From the NCBI GenBank assembly GCA_963580455.1, contig OY756963.1, positions 13,659,555-13,723,554 of the forward strand: a DNA stretch of 64,000 nucleotides, given 5' to 3'. The notes under the pieces were generated by a model. It searched no databases. It saw only the letters and a program-made list of their open reading frames with translations, and was not told the DNA's origin. Both the position numbers and the translations under genes were made by a program. Source of the DNA: Euonymus europaeus. Taxonomy: Eukaryota; Streptophyta; Magnoliopsida; Celastrales; Celastraceae. Position 1 is the first letter of the stretch. Each line of letters begins with the position of its first letter. Below are positions 1 to 12,990 of the stretch, one piece after another.

Positions 1-479
1 TTAATGATTTGGCATCAAAATAATCTTGGAAGCTTATAATCGTAAAATTTGACTTAGTAGAACAGTAAAAAGTGTACACCGAGCAACTTAGATGGTCCGA
101 AGTTGCTCAACTCTCTCCATGGAGGAGCTTTTAACGATTTTGTCCATTTGTCATAGAAAGTTAATGATTTGGCATCGAAATACTCTTGGAACTTATACTC
201 GTAAAATTTGACTTAGTAGAACAATAAAAAGTGTACACTGAGCAACTTTGATGGTCCGAAGTTGCTCAACTCTCTATATGGAGGAGCTTTTAACAATTTT
301 GTCCATTTGTCCAAGAAACTTGGGATTTTGGCATCGAAATAACCTAGGCCTTATACTCATAAAATTCGACATAGAAGAACTATAAAAAGTGTAAACCGAG
401 CAACTTTGATTGTCCGGAGTTGCTCAACTCTCTCAATGGAGGGGCTTTTAACGGCTTTTTCCATTTGTCTTAGAAAGTT

Positions 480-2435
480 AATGATTTGACATCAAAATAA
501 TCTTGGAAGCTTATACTCGTAAAATTTGACTTAGTAGAACAATAAAAAGTGTACACCGAGCAACTTTGATGGTTCGAAGTTGCTCAACTCCTTATATGTA
601 GCAGCTTTAAACGGTTATGTCCTTTTCTCATAGAAAGTTAATGATTTGGCAACGAAATAATCTTGGAAGCTTACACTAGTAAAATTTGACTTAGTAGAAC
701 TGTAAAAAGTGTACACCGAGCAAGTTAGATGGTCCGAAGTTGCTCAACTCTCTATATGGAGGAGCTTTTAACGGTTTTGCCCATTTCTGAATAAAAGTTA
801 ATGATTTGGCTTCGAAATAATCTTCGAAACTTATACTCTTAAAATTTGACTTGGTAGAACAATAAAAAGTGTACACCGAGCAACATTGGTGGTCTCAAGT
901 TGCTCAACTCTCTCCATGGAAGAGCTTTTAAAGGTTTTGTCCATTTGTCATAGAAAGTTAATGTTTTGGCATCGAAATAATCAAGGAAATTTATACCCGT
1001 AAAATTTGACTTAGTAAAACAATAAAAAGTGTACACCGAGCAACTTCGATGGTCCGAAGTTGCTCAACTCTCTCCATAGAAGAGCTTTAAACGTTTTGTC
1101 CATTTGTCCTCGAAACTTGGAATTTGGCATTGAAATAATCTAGGAAGCTTATACTCGTAAAATTTGACATAGAAGTGCTATAAAAAGTGTACACCGAGCA
1201 ACTTTGATGGTCCGGAGTTGCTCAACTCTCTCCATGGAGGAGCTTTTAACAGTTTTGTCCATTTGTCATAGAAAGTTAATGATTTGACATCAAAATAATC
1301 TTGGAAGCTTATACTCGTAAAATTTGACTAAGTCGAACAATAAAACGTGTGCACCGAGCAACTTTGATGGTTCAAAGTTGCTCAACTCTTTATATGGAGC
1401 AGCTTTAAACGGTTATGTCCTTTTCTCATAGAAAGTTAATGAGTTGGCAACGAAAAATTCTTGGAAGCTTACACTCGTAAAATTTGACTTAGTAGAACAG
1501 TAAAAAGTGTACACCGAGCAACTTAGATGGTCCGAAGTTGCTCAACTCTCTATATGGAGGAGCTTTTAACGGTTTTGTCCATTTCTCAATAAAAGTTAAT
1601 GATTTGGCATCGACATAATCTTCGAAACTTATACTCTTAAAATTTGACTTGGTAGAACAATAAAAAGTGTACACCGAGCAACATTGGTGGTCTCAAGTTG
1701 CTCAACTCTCTCCATGGAAGAGCTTTTAAAGGTTTTGTCCATTTGTCATAGAAAGTTAATGTTTTGGCATCGAAATAATCAAGGAAATTTATACCCGTAA
1801 AATTTGACTTAGTAAAACAATAAAAAGTGTACACCGAGCAACTTCGATGGTCCGAAGTTGCTCAACTCTCTCCATAGAAGAGCTTTAAACGTTTTGTCCA
1901 TTTGTCCTCGAAACTTGGAATTTGGCATTGAAATAATCTAGGAAGCTTATACTCGTAAAATTTGACATAGAAGTGCTATAAAAAGTGTACACCGAGCAAC
2001 TTTGATGGTCCGGAGTTGCTCAACTCTCTCCATGGAGGAGCTTTTAACAGTTTTGTCCATTTGTCATAGAAAGTTAATGATTTGACATCAAAATAATCTT
2101 GGAAGCTTATACTCGTAAAATTTGACTAAGTAGAACAATAAAACGTGTGCACCGAGCAACTTTGATGGTTCCAAGTTGCTCAACTCTTTATATGGAGCAG
2201 CTTTAAACGGTTATGTCCTTTTCTCATAGAAAGTTAATGAGTTGGCAACGAAAAATTCTTGGAAGCTTACACTCGTAAAATTTGACTTAGTAGAACAGTA
2301 AAAAGTGTACACCGAGCAACTTAGATGGTCCGAAGTTGCTCAACTCTCTATATGGAGGAGCTTTTAACGGTTTTGTCCATTTCTCAATAAAAGTTAATGA
2401 TTTGGCATCGACATAATCTTCGAAACTTATACTCG
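480..2435. repeat. Higher-order repeat, 5-mer, 798 bp
   Basis: Sequence from about 480 to 1637 recurs 798 bp (five monomers) downstream. The match is close to identical from about 690 onward, including rare variants such as a TTGGTAGAACAATAAAAAG box, AACATTGGTGGTCTCAAGTT, and GACATAGAAGTGCTATAAAA at about 1168 and 1966. It breaks down at about 2435. Boundaries were judged by eye. Confidence 0.85.
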
Positions 2436-2879
2436 TAAAATTTGACTTAGTAGAACAGTAAAAAGTGTACACCGAGCAACTTAGATGGTCCGAAGTTGCT
2501 CAACTCTCTCCATGAAGGAGCTTTTAACGATTTTGTCCATTTGTTATAGAAAGTTAATGATTTGGCATCGAAATAATCTTGGAACTTATACTCATAAAAT
2601 TTGACTTAGTAGAACAATAAAAAGTGTACACCGAGCAACTTTGACTGTCTGAAGTTGCTCAACTCTCTCAATGGAGGAGCTTTTAACGGTTTTGTCCATT
2701 TGTCATAGAAAGTTAATGATTTGACATCAAAATAATCTTGGAAGCTTATACTCGTAAAATTTAACTTAGTAGAACAATAAAAAGTGTACACCGAGCAACT
2801 TTGATGGTTCGAAGTTGCTCAACTCTTTATATGGAGCAGCTTTAAACGGTTATGTCCTTTTCTCATAGAAAGTTAATGA

Positions 2880-5120
2880 GTTGGCAAAGAAAAAATCGTG
2901 GAAGCTTACACTCATAAAATTTGACTTAGTAGAACAGTAAAAAGTGTACACCGAGCAACTTAGATGGTCCGAAGTTGCTCAACTCTCTCCATGGAGGAGC
3001 TTTTAACGATTTTTTCCATTTGTCATAGAAAGTTAATGATTTGACATTGAAATAATCATGGAAGCTTATACTCGTAATATTTGACTTAGTAGAACAATAA
3101 AAAGTGTACACCGAGCAACTTTGATGTTCAGAAGTGGCTCAACTATCTCTATGGAGGAGCTTCTAACGGTTTTGCCCATTTGTCATAAAAAGTTAATGAT
3201 TTGACATCTAAATAATCTAGGAAGCTTATACTCATAAAATTTGACATAGAAGAACTATAAAAAGTGTACACCAATCAACTTTGATGTTCCGGAGTTGCTC
3301 AACTCTCTCCATGGAGGAGCTTTTAACGGTTTTGTCCATTTGTCATAGAAAGTTAATGATTTGACATCAAAATAATCTTGGAAGCTTATACTCGTAAAAT
3401 TTGACTTAGTAGAACAATAAAAAGTGTACACCGAGCAACTTTGATGATCCGAAGTTGCTCAACTCTCTATATGGAGGAGCTTTTAACGATTTTGCCCATT
3501 TCTCAATAAAAGTTAATGATTTGGCATCGAAATAATCTTCGAAACTTATACTCTTAAAATTTGACTTGGTAGAACAATAAAAAGTGTACACCGAGCAACA
3601 TTGGTGGTCTCAAGTTGCTCAACTCTCAACATGGAAGAGCTTTTAAAGGTTTTGTCCATTTGTCATAGAAAGTTAATGTTTTGGCATCGAAATAATCAAG
3701 GAAGCTTATACCCGTAAAATTTGACTTAGTAAAACAATAAAAAGTGTACACCGAGCAACTTCGATGGTCCGAAGTTGCTCAACTCTCTCCATAGAAGAGC
3801 TTTAAACGTTTTGTCCATTTGTCCTCGAAACTTGGGATTTTGGCATTGAAATAATCTAGGAAGCTTATACTCGTAAAATTTGACATAGAAGAGCTATAAA
3901 AAGTGTACACCGAGCAACTTTGATGGTCCGGAGTTGCTCAACTCTCTCCATGGAGGAGCTTTTAACAGTTTTGTCCATTCGTCATAAAAAGTTAATGATT
4001 TGACATCGAAATAATCTAGGAAGCTTATACTCGTAAAATTTGACTTAGTAGAACAATAAAAGGTGTACACCGAGCAACTTTGATGGTTCGAAGTTGCTCA
4101 ACTCTTTATATGGAGCAGCTTTAAACGGTTATGTCCTTTTCTCATAGAAAGTTAATGAGTTAGCAACGAAAAAATCGTGGAAGCTTACACTCGTAAAATT
4201 TGACTTTGTAGAACAGTAAAAAGTGTACACCAAGCAACTTTGACTGTCTGAAGTTGCTCAACTCTCTCAATGGAGGAGCTTTTAACGGTTTTGTCCATCT
4301 GTCATAAAAAGTTAATGATTTGACATTGAAATAATCATGGAAGCTTATACTCATAAAATTTGACTTAGTAGAACAATAAAAAGTGTACACCGAGCAACTT
4401 TGATATTCAGAAGTGGCTCAACTATCTCTATGGAGGAGCTTCTAACGGTTTTGCCCATTTGTCATAAAAGGTTAATGATTTGACATCTAAATAATCTAGG
4501 AAGCTTATACTCATAAAATTGGACATAGAAGAACTATAAAAAGTGTACACCAATCAACTTTGATGTTCCGGAGTTTCTCAACTCTCTCCATGGAGGAGCT
4601 TTTAACGGTTTTGTCCATTTATCATAGAAAGTTAATGATTTGACATCAAAATAATCTTGGAAGCTTATACTCGTAAAATTTGACTTAGTAGAACAATAAA
4701 AAGTGTACACCGAGCAACTTTGATGGTCCGAAATTGCTCAACTCTCTATATGGAGGAGCTTTTAACGATTTTGCCCATTTCTCAATAAAAGTTAATGATT
4801 TGGCATCGAAATAATCTTCGAAACTTATACTCTTAAAATTTGACTTGGTAGAACAATAAAAAGTGTACACCGAGCAACATTGGTGGTCTCAAGTTGCTCA
4901 ACTCTCTCCATGGAAGAGCTTTTAAAGGTTTTGTCCATTTGTCATAGAAAGTTAATGTTTTGGCATCGAAATAATCAAGGAAGCTTATACCCATAAAATT
5001 TGACTTAGTAAAACAATAAAAAGTGTACACCGAGCAACTTCGATGGTCCGAAGTTGCTCAACTCTCTGCATAGAAGAGCTTTAAACGTTTTGTCCATTTG
5101 TCCTCGAAACTTGGGATTTT
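2880..5120. repeat. Higher-order repeat, 8-mer, about 1279 bp
   Basis: Blocks starting near 2880 and 4160 are eight monomers apart. Shared rare variants include AGAAGTGGCTCAACTATCTC (about 3130 and 4410), TTGACATCTAAATAATCTAG and ACACCAATCAACTTTGATGT. The downstream part reuses the TTGGTGGTCTCAAGTT monomer of the 798-bp HOR next to it, so the two HORs are mosaics of a shared monomer pool. Confidence 0.8.
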
Positions 5121-8100
5121 GGCATTGAAAAAATCTTGGAACTTATACTCGTTAAATTTGACTTAGTAGAACAATAAAAAGTGTACACCGAGCAACTTTG
5201 ACTGTCTGAAGTTGCTCAACTCTCTCAACGGAGGAGCTTTTAACAGTTTTGTCCATTTGTCATAGAATGTTAATGATTTGGCATCGAAAAAATCTTGGAA
5301 CTTATACTCGTTAAATTTGACTTAGTAGAACAATAAAAAGTGTACACCGAGCAACTTTGACTGTCTGAAGTTTCTCAACTCTCTCAATGGAGGAGCTTTT
5401 AACGGTTTTGTCCATTTGTCATAGAAAGTTAATGATTTGACATCAAAATAATCCTGGAAGCTTATACTCGTAAAATTTGACTTAGTAGAACAATAAAAAG
5501 TGAACACCGAGCAACTTTGATGGTCCGAAGTTGCTCAACTCTCTATATGAAGGAGCTTTTAACAATTTTGTCCATTTGTCCTAGAAACTTGGGATTTTCG
5601 CATCGAAATTATCTAGGGCTTATACTCATAAAGTTTGACATATTAGAACTATAAAAAGTGTAAACCGAGCAACTTTGATTGTCCGGAGTTGCTCAACTCT
5701 CTCCATGGAGGAGCTTTTAATGGTTTTGTCATTTTGTCATAGAAAGTTAATGATTTGACATCGAAATAATCATGGAAGCTTATACTCGTAAAATTTGATT
5801 AAGTAGAACAATAAAAAGTGTGCACCGAGCAACTTAGATGGTCCGAAGTTGCACAACTCTCTTCATGGAGAAACTTTTAACGATTTTGTCCGTTTGTCAT
5901 AGAAAGTTAATGAGTTGATATCGAAATAATCATGGAAGCTTATACTCGTAAAATTTGATTAAGTAGAACAATAAAAAGTGTACACCGAGCAACTTAGATG
6001 CTCCGAAGTTGCTCAACTTTCTCCATGGAGAAACGTTTAACGATTTTGTCTGTTTGTCACAGAAAGTTAATGATTTGGCATCGAAATAATCTTGGAAGCA
6101 TATAATCGTAAAATTTGACTTAGTAGAACTGTAGAAAGTGTACACCGAGCAACTTAGATGGCCCGAAGTTGCTCAACTCTTTCCATGGAGGAGCTTTTAA
6201 CGATTTTGTCCATTTGTCATAGAAAGTTAATGATTTGGCATCGAAATAATCTTTGAACTTAAACTCGTAAAATTTGACTTAGTAGAACAATAAAAATTAT
6301 ACACGGAGCAACTTTGACTGTCTGAAGTTGCTCAACTCTCTCAATAGAGGGGCTTTTAACGGTTTTTTCCATTTGTCATAGAAAGTTAATGATTTGACAT
6401 CAAAATAATATTGGAAGCTTATACTCGTAAAATTTGACTTAGTAGAACAATAAAAAGTGTACACCGAGCAACTTTGATGGTCCGAAGTTGCTCAACTGTC
6501 TATATGGAGGAGCTTTTAACAATTTTGTTGATTTGTCCTAGAAACTTGGGATTTTGGCATCGAAATAATCTAGGGCTTATACTCATAAAATTTGACATAG
6601 AAGAAATATAAAAATTGTAAACCGAGCAACTTTGATGGTCCGGAGTTGCTCAACTCTCTCCATGGAGGAGCTTTCTAACGGTTTTGTCCATTCGTCATAG
6701 AAAGTTAATGATTTGACATCGAAATAATCTTGGAAGCTTATACTCGTAAAATTTGACTTAGTAGAACAATAAAAATTATACACCGAGCAACTTTGACGGT
6801 CCGAAGTTGCTCAACTATCTATATGGAGCAGCTTTTAACGGTTTTGTCCATTTCTCATAGAAAGTTAATGATTTGGCATCAAAATAACCTTGGAAGCTTA
6901 TAATCGTAAAATTTGACTTAGTAGAACAGTAAAAAGTGTACACCGAGCAACTTAGATGGCCCGAAGTTTCTCAACTCTCTCCATGGAGGAGCTTTTAACG
7001 ATTTTGTCCATTTGTCATAGAAAGTTAATGATTCGGCATCGAAATAATCTTGGAACTTATACTCGTAGAATTTGACTTAGTAGAACAATAAAAAGTGTAC
7101 ACCGAGCAACTTTGATGGTCCGAAGTTGCTCAACTGACTATATGGAGCAGCTTTTAATGGTTTTGTCCATTTCTCATAGAAAATAAATGATTTGGCATCA
7201 AAATAATCTTGGAAGCTTATAATCGTAAAATTGGACCTAGTAGAACAGTAAAAATGTACAACGAGCAACTTAGATGGCCCGAAGTTGCTCAACTCTCTCC
7301 ATGGAGGAGCTTTTAACAATTTTGTCCATTTGTCATAGAAAGTTAATGATTTGGCATCGAAATAATCTTGGAAGCTTATACTCGTAAAATTTGACTTAGT
7401 AGAACAGTAAAAAGTGTACACCGAGCAACTTTGATGGTCCGAAGTTGCTCAACTCTCTATATGGAGGAGCTTTTAACAATTTTCTTCATTTGTCCTAGAA
7501 ACTTGGGATTTTGGCATCAAAATAATCTTGGAAGCTTATAATCGTAAAATTGGACTTAGAAGAACAGTAAAAAGTATACAACGAGCAACTTAGATGGCCC
7601 GAAGTTGCTCAACTCTCTCCATGGAGGAGCTTTTAACGATTTTGTCCATTTGTCATAGAAAGTTAATGATTTGGCATCGAAATAATCATGGAACTTATAC
7701 TCATAAAATTTGACATAGAAGAACTATAAAAAGTGTAAACCGAGCAACTTTGATGGTCCGGAGTTGCCTAACTCTCTCCATGGAGGAGCTTTTAACGGTT
7801 TTGTCCATTTGTCATAGAAAGTTAATGATTTGACATCAAAATAATCTTAGAAGCTTATACTCGTAAAATTTAACTTAGTAGAACAATAAAAGGTGTACAC
7901 TGAGCAACTTTGATGGTTCGACGTTGCTCAACTCTTTATATGGAGCAGCTTTAAACGGTTATGTCCTTTTCTCATAGAAAGTTAATGATTTGGCAACGAA
8001 ATAATCTTGGAAGTTTACACTAGTAAAATTTGACTTAGTAGAACTGTAAAAAGTGTACACCGGGCAACTTAGATGGTCCGAAGTTGCTCAACTCTCTCCA

Positions 8101-8859
8101 TGGAGGAGCTTTTAACGATTTTGTCCATTTGTCATAAAAAGTTAATGATTTGGCATCGAAATAATCATGGAACTTATACTCGTAAAATTTGACTTAGTAG
8201 AACAATAAAAAGTGTACACCGAGCAACTTCGACTGTCTGAAGTTGCTCAACTCTCTCAATGGAGGAGCTTTTAACGGTTTTGTCAATTTGTCAAAGAAAG
8301 TTAATGATTTGACATCGAAATAATCATGGAAGCTTATACTCGTAAAATTTGACTTAGTAGAACAATAAAAAGTGTACAACGAGCAACTTTGATGTTCAGA
8401 AGTTGCTCAACTCTCTCTATGGAGGTGCTTCTAACGGTTTTGCCCATTTGTCATAAAAAGTTAATGATTTGACATCTAAATAATCTAGGAAGCTTATACT
8501 CATAAAATTTGACATAGAAGAACTATAAAAAGTGTACACCGAGCAACTTTGATGGTCCGGAGTTGCTCAACTCTCTCCATGGAGGAGCTTTTAACGGTTT
8601 TGTCCATTTCTCAATAAAAGTTAATGATTTGGCATCGAAATAATCTTCGAAACTTATACACGTAAAATTTGACTTAGTAGAACAATAAAAAGTGTACATC
8701 GAGCAACTTTGATGGTCCGAAGTTGCTCAACTATCTATATGGACCAGCTTTTAACGGTTTTGTCCATTTCTCATAGAAAGTTAATGATTTGGCATCAAAA
8801 TAATCTTGGAAGCTTATAATCGTAAAATTTGACTTAGTAGAACAGTAAAAAGTGTACAC

Positions 8860-11830
8860 AGAGCAACTTAGATGGCCCGAAGTTGCTCAACTCTCTCCAT
8901 GAAGAAGCTTTTAACGATTTTGTCCATTTGTCATAGAAAGTTAATGATTTGGCATCGAAATAATCTTGGAAGCTTATACTCGTAAAATTTGACTTAGTAG
9001 AACAGTAAAAAGTGTACACCGAGCAACTTTGATGGTCCGAAGTTGCTCAACTCTCTATATGGAGGAGCTTTTAACAATTTTGTTCATTTGTCCTAGAAAC
9101 TTGGGATTTTGGCATCGAAATAATCTAAGGCTTATACTCATAAAATTTGACATAGAAGAACTATAAAAAGTGTAAACCGAGCAACTTTGATGGTCCGGAG
9201 TTGCTTAACTCTCTCCATGGAGGAGCTTTCTAACGATTTTGTCCATTCGCCATAGAAAGTTAATGATTTAACATCGAAATAATCTTGGAAGCTTATACTC
9301 GTAAAATTTGACTTAGTAGAACAATAAAAAGTGTACACCGAGCAACTTTGATGGTCCGAAGTTGCTCAACTCTCTATATGGAGCAGCTTTTAACGGTTTT
9401 GTCCATTTCTCATAGAAAGTTAATGATTTGGCATCGAAATAATCTTGGAAGCTTATAATCGTAAAATTTGACTTAGTAGAACAGTAAAAAGTGTACACCG
9501 ACCAACTTAGATAGTCCGAAGTTGCTCAACTCTCTCCATGGGGGAGCTTTTAACGATTTTGTCCATTTGTCATAGAAAGTTAATGATTTAGCATCGAAAT
9601 AATCATGGAACTTATACTCGTAAAATTTGACTTAGTAGAACAATAAAAAGTGTACACCGAGCAACATTGGTGGTCTCAAGTTGCTCAACTCTCTCCATGG
9701 AAGAGCTTTTAAAGGTTTTGTCCATTTGTCATAAAATGTTAATGATTTGGCATCGAAATAATCTTCGAAGCTTATACCCGTAAAATTTGAAGTGTAAAAC
9801 AATAAAAAGTGTATACCGAGCAACTTCGATTGTCCAAAGTTGCTCAACTCTCTCCATAGAAGAGCTTTTAATCGTTTTGTCCATTTGTCCTCGAAACTTG
9901 GGATTTTGGCATCGAAATAATCTAGGAAGCTTATACTCCTAAAATTTGACATAGAAGAACTATAAAAAGTGTACATCAAGCAACTTTGATGGTCCGGAGT
10001 TGCTCAACTCTTTCCATGGAGGAGCTTTTAACGGTTTTGTCCATTCCTCATAAAAAGTTAATGATTTGACTTCGAAATAATCTTGGAAGCTTATACTCGT
10101 AAAATTTGACTAAGTAGAACAATAAAAAGTGTGCACCGAGCAACTTAGATGATCCGAAGTTGCTCAACTCTCTCCATGGAGAAACTTTTAACGATTTTTT
10201 CCGTTTGTCATAGAAAGTTAATGATTTGGCATCGAAATAATCTTGGAAGCTTATAATCGTAAAATTTGACTTAGTAGAACAATAAAAAGTGTACACCGAG
10301 CAACTTAGATGGTCCGAAGTTGCTCAACTCTCTCCATGGAGGAGCTTTTAATGATTTTGTCCATTTGTCATAGAAAGTTAATGATTTGGCATCGAAATAA
10401 TCTTGGAAGCTTATACTCGTAAAATTTGACTTAGTAGAACAGTAAAAAGTGTACACCGAGCAACTGTGATGGTCCGAAGTTGCTCAACTCTCTATATGGA
10501 GGAGCTTTTAACAATTTTGTTCATTTGTCCTAGAAACTTGGGATTTTGGCATCGAAATAATCAAAGGCTTATACTCATAAAATTTGACATAGAAGAACTA
10601 TAAAAAGTGTAAACCGAGCAACTTTGATGGTCCGGAGTTGCTTAACTCTCTCTATGGAGGAGCTTTCTAACGATTTTGTCCATTCGTCAAAGAAAGTTAA
10701 TGATTTGACATCGAAATAATCTTGGAAGCTTATACTCGTAAAATTTGACTTAGTAGAACAATAAAAAGTGTACACCGAGCAACTTTGATGGTCCGAAGTT
10801 GCTCAACTCTCTATATGGAGCAGCTTTTAACAGTTTTGTCCATTTCTCATAGAAAGTTAATGATTTGGCATAAAAATAATCTTGGAAGCTTATAATCGTA
10901 AAATTTGACTTAGTAGAACAGTAAAAAGTGTACATCGAGCAACTTAGATGGTCCGAAGTTGCTCAACTCTCTCCATGGAGGAGCTTTTAACGATTTTGTC
11001 CATTTGTCATAGAAAGTTAATGATTTGGCATCGAAATAATCTTGGAACTTATACTCGTAAAATTTGACTTAGTAGAACAATAAAAAGTGTACACCGAGCA
11101 ACATTGGTGGTCCCAAGTTGCTCAACTCTCTCCATGGAAGAGCTTTTAAAGGTTTTGTCCATTTGTCATAGAAAGTTAATGATTTGGCATCGAAATAATC
11201 TTCGAAGCTTATACCCGTAAAATTTGAAGTGTAAAACAATAAAAAGTGTACACCGAGCAACTTCGATGGTCCAAAGTTGCTCAACTCTCTCCATAGAAGA
11301 GCTTTTAATCGTTTTGTCCATTTGTCCTCGAAACTTGGGATTTTGGCATCGAAATAATCTAGGAAGCTTATACTCCTAAAATTTGACATAGAAGAACTAT
11401 AAAAAGTGTACACCAAGCAACTTTGATGGTCCGGAGTTGCTCAACTCTTTCCATGGAGGAGCTTTTAACGGTTTTGTCCATTTGTCATAAAAAGTTAATG
11501 ATTTGACATCGAAATAATCTTGGAAGCTTATACTCGTAAAATTTGTCTAAGTAGAACAATAAAAAGTGTGCACCGAGCAACTTAGATGATCCGAAGTTGC
11601 TCAACTCTCTCCATGGAGAAACTTTTAACGATTTTGTCCGTTTGTCATAGAAAGTTAATGATTTGGCATCGAAATAATCTTGGAAGCTTATAATCGTAAA
11701 ATTTGACTTAGTAGAACAATAAAAAGTGTACACCGAGCAACTTAGATGGTCCGAAGTTGCTCAACTCTCTCCATGGAGGAGCTTTTAATGATTTTGTCCA
11801 TTTGTCATAGAAAGTTAATGATTTGGCATC
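8860..11830. repeat. Higher-order repeat, 9-mer, 1437 bp
   Basis: Two consecutive nine-monomer copies, joined at about 10370 (register shift 1437 bp; for example 9138/10575, 9632/11069 and 10048/11485). Diagnostic variants are an AATTTGAAGTGTAAAACAAT box and CATGGAGAAACTTTTAACGA. Part of the same block recurs at about 16370-17100 and again at about 38.3, 46.8 and 63.4 kb. Confidence 0.85.
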
Positions 11831-12168
11831 GAAAAAATCTTGGAACTTATACTCGTAAAATTTGACTTAGTAGAACAATAAAAAGTGTACACCGAGCAAC
11901 TTTGACTTCCTGAAGTTGCTCAACTCTCTCAATGGAGGAGCTTTTAACGGTTTTGTCCATTTGTCATAGAAAGTTAATGATTTGACATCAAAATAATCTT
12001 GGAAGCTTATACTCGTAAAATTTGACTTAGTAGAACAATAAAAAGTGAACACCGAGCAACTTTGATCGTCCGAAGTTGCTCAACTCTCTATATGAAGGAG
12101 CTTTTAACAATTTTGTCCAGTTGTCCTAGAAACTTGGGATTTTGGCATCGAAATTATCTAGGGCTTAT

Positions 12169-12990
12169 TGAAAATTCGGTGTTTCTCACCAAGATCGTTA
12201 GCCAACAAATATGGAAATTAAAATTGCGGAAAAATAAACGAAAATCAAACACCAAGAATTTTACGAGGAAAATCCAACCTGGGAAAAACCTCGAGTCTAT
12301 GAGCGACTAACCTTGAGGAACAATCCACTAAAACGAATCAGAAGTTACAACCCTATCTTTGAACTAAAGATATCGCTCATCTCTCCCACTCAGTGTATTG
12401 CTTCAACCTCACTCAACCTAAACAAGGTAGAGTCCACTCTTGAATCCCTCAAGAATCTTCACACACAAGAAACTCTCAAACGATAATCGCTAACACAAAT
12501 ATCCTCACTACAAATCACTCATTTAAACAATCAAGATCACACACGAAATAAGAAGTGATTTGTTTTCCCAAAAACCACGCTCAAGACTCTCTCAACAATA
12601 TTTTTTCGGCAACCTCAAAATCAACTTGTTTGGAATATTTATGCCCAACGATTGCCTTGAATAGATACACTCCTTTTTGCACAAGCAAGCTCATCACCTG
12701 AGAAGATATAGCACAACTCCAATCTTTTTGTGATAGAATATGCATGTTAAATTTATCTCCATGTATTATCAAACCTAAACAAAACTTAGCTTATTTAAAA
12801 CACACGGAATGCACATGTTCAACTCCTAATAGGACACTAGCATGTTAACTACACTCAACAAGTGGACAAACCTATAATACTAGAACTCCTAGTAGGTTTA
12901 AATAAGATTGTTCATTAAAACACAAACTCCTAATAGGTTAAATATATAACACAATTGTCAATTAGGTTTTTCTTAAATTAAAAACCAACA
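12169..12990 (-). mobile_element. Solo LTR, probably Ty1/copia, 822 bp
   Basis: Non-satellite DNA that interrupts a monomer cleanly, flanked by the 5-bp direct repeat CTTAT (12164-12168 and 12991-12995). It starts TGAAAATTCGG and ends AACCAACA on the plus strand, so on the minus strand it reads TGTTGG...TTTTCA, the usual TG...CA ends with a TGTTGG start common in plant copia LTRs. No internal domain, primer-binding site or polypurine tract is present, so it is a solo LTR left by LTR-LTR recombination. The open frames inside (12062-12310 plus, 12581-12772 minus) match no retroelement domain I know and are taken as chance. The copia assignment rests on end sequence and size only. Confidence 0.85.

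Larger units (their letters stand above)
1..12168. repeat. 160-bp satellite array, block I
   Basis: Head-to-tail tandem repeat of about 76 monomers, 159-160 bp each; the 1-bp difference is mostly GGAAGCTTAT versus GGAACTTAT. Fixed landmarks in each monomer, in order, are AAGCTTATACTCGTAAAATT, a GAACAATAAAAAGTGTACAC box, the dyad GAGCAACTT / AAGTTGCTC, CTCTCCATGGAGGAGCTTTT, GTCCATTTGTCATAGAAAGT and a GGCATCGAAATAATC box. Two main variants alternate: one with GACTTAGTAGAACAATAAAA and one with GACATAGAAGAACTATAAAA, the latter usually followed by GGTCCGGAG. Monomer length near one nucleosome, AT-richness and HOR structure are typical of plant centromeric satellites; the centromeric role is inferred. 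Minus-strand 61-codon open frames recur but are a by-product of the repeat. Confidence 0.97.

Noticed and set aside
1..600. CRISPR-like array suggested by regular repeats
   Set aside because: Repeats are contiguous 160-bp monomers without unique spacers; this is satellite DNA.
691..876. Dozens of minus-strand open frames of about 61 codons starting MYTFYCSTKSNF across the satellite
   Set aside because: They recur because the monomer repeats. A 160-bp unit is not a multiple of three, so each frame overlaps a monomer edge and drifts to a stop. They have no shared context such as a promoter, and similarity between copies is explained by DNA repeat identity.
1..12168. CENP-B box in the monomer
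   Set aside because: I found no match to the TTCG....A..CGGG pattern in the monomer; CG-containing parts (CATCGAAAT, GTCCGAAG) do not fit it.
12062..12310. 82-codon plus-strand frame crossing the satellite and solo LTR junction
   Set aside because: Chimeric: half satellite, half LTR. It cannot be an old gene.
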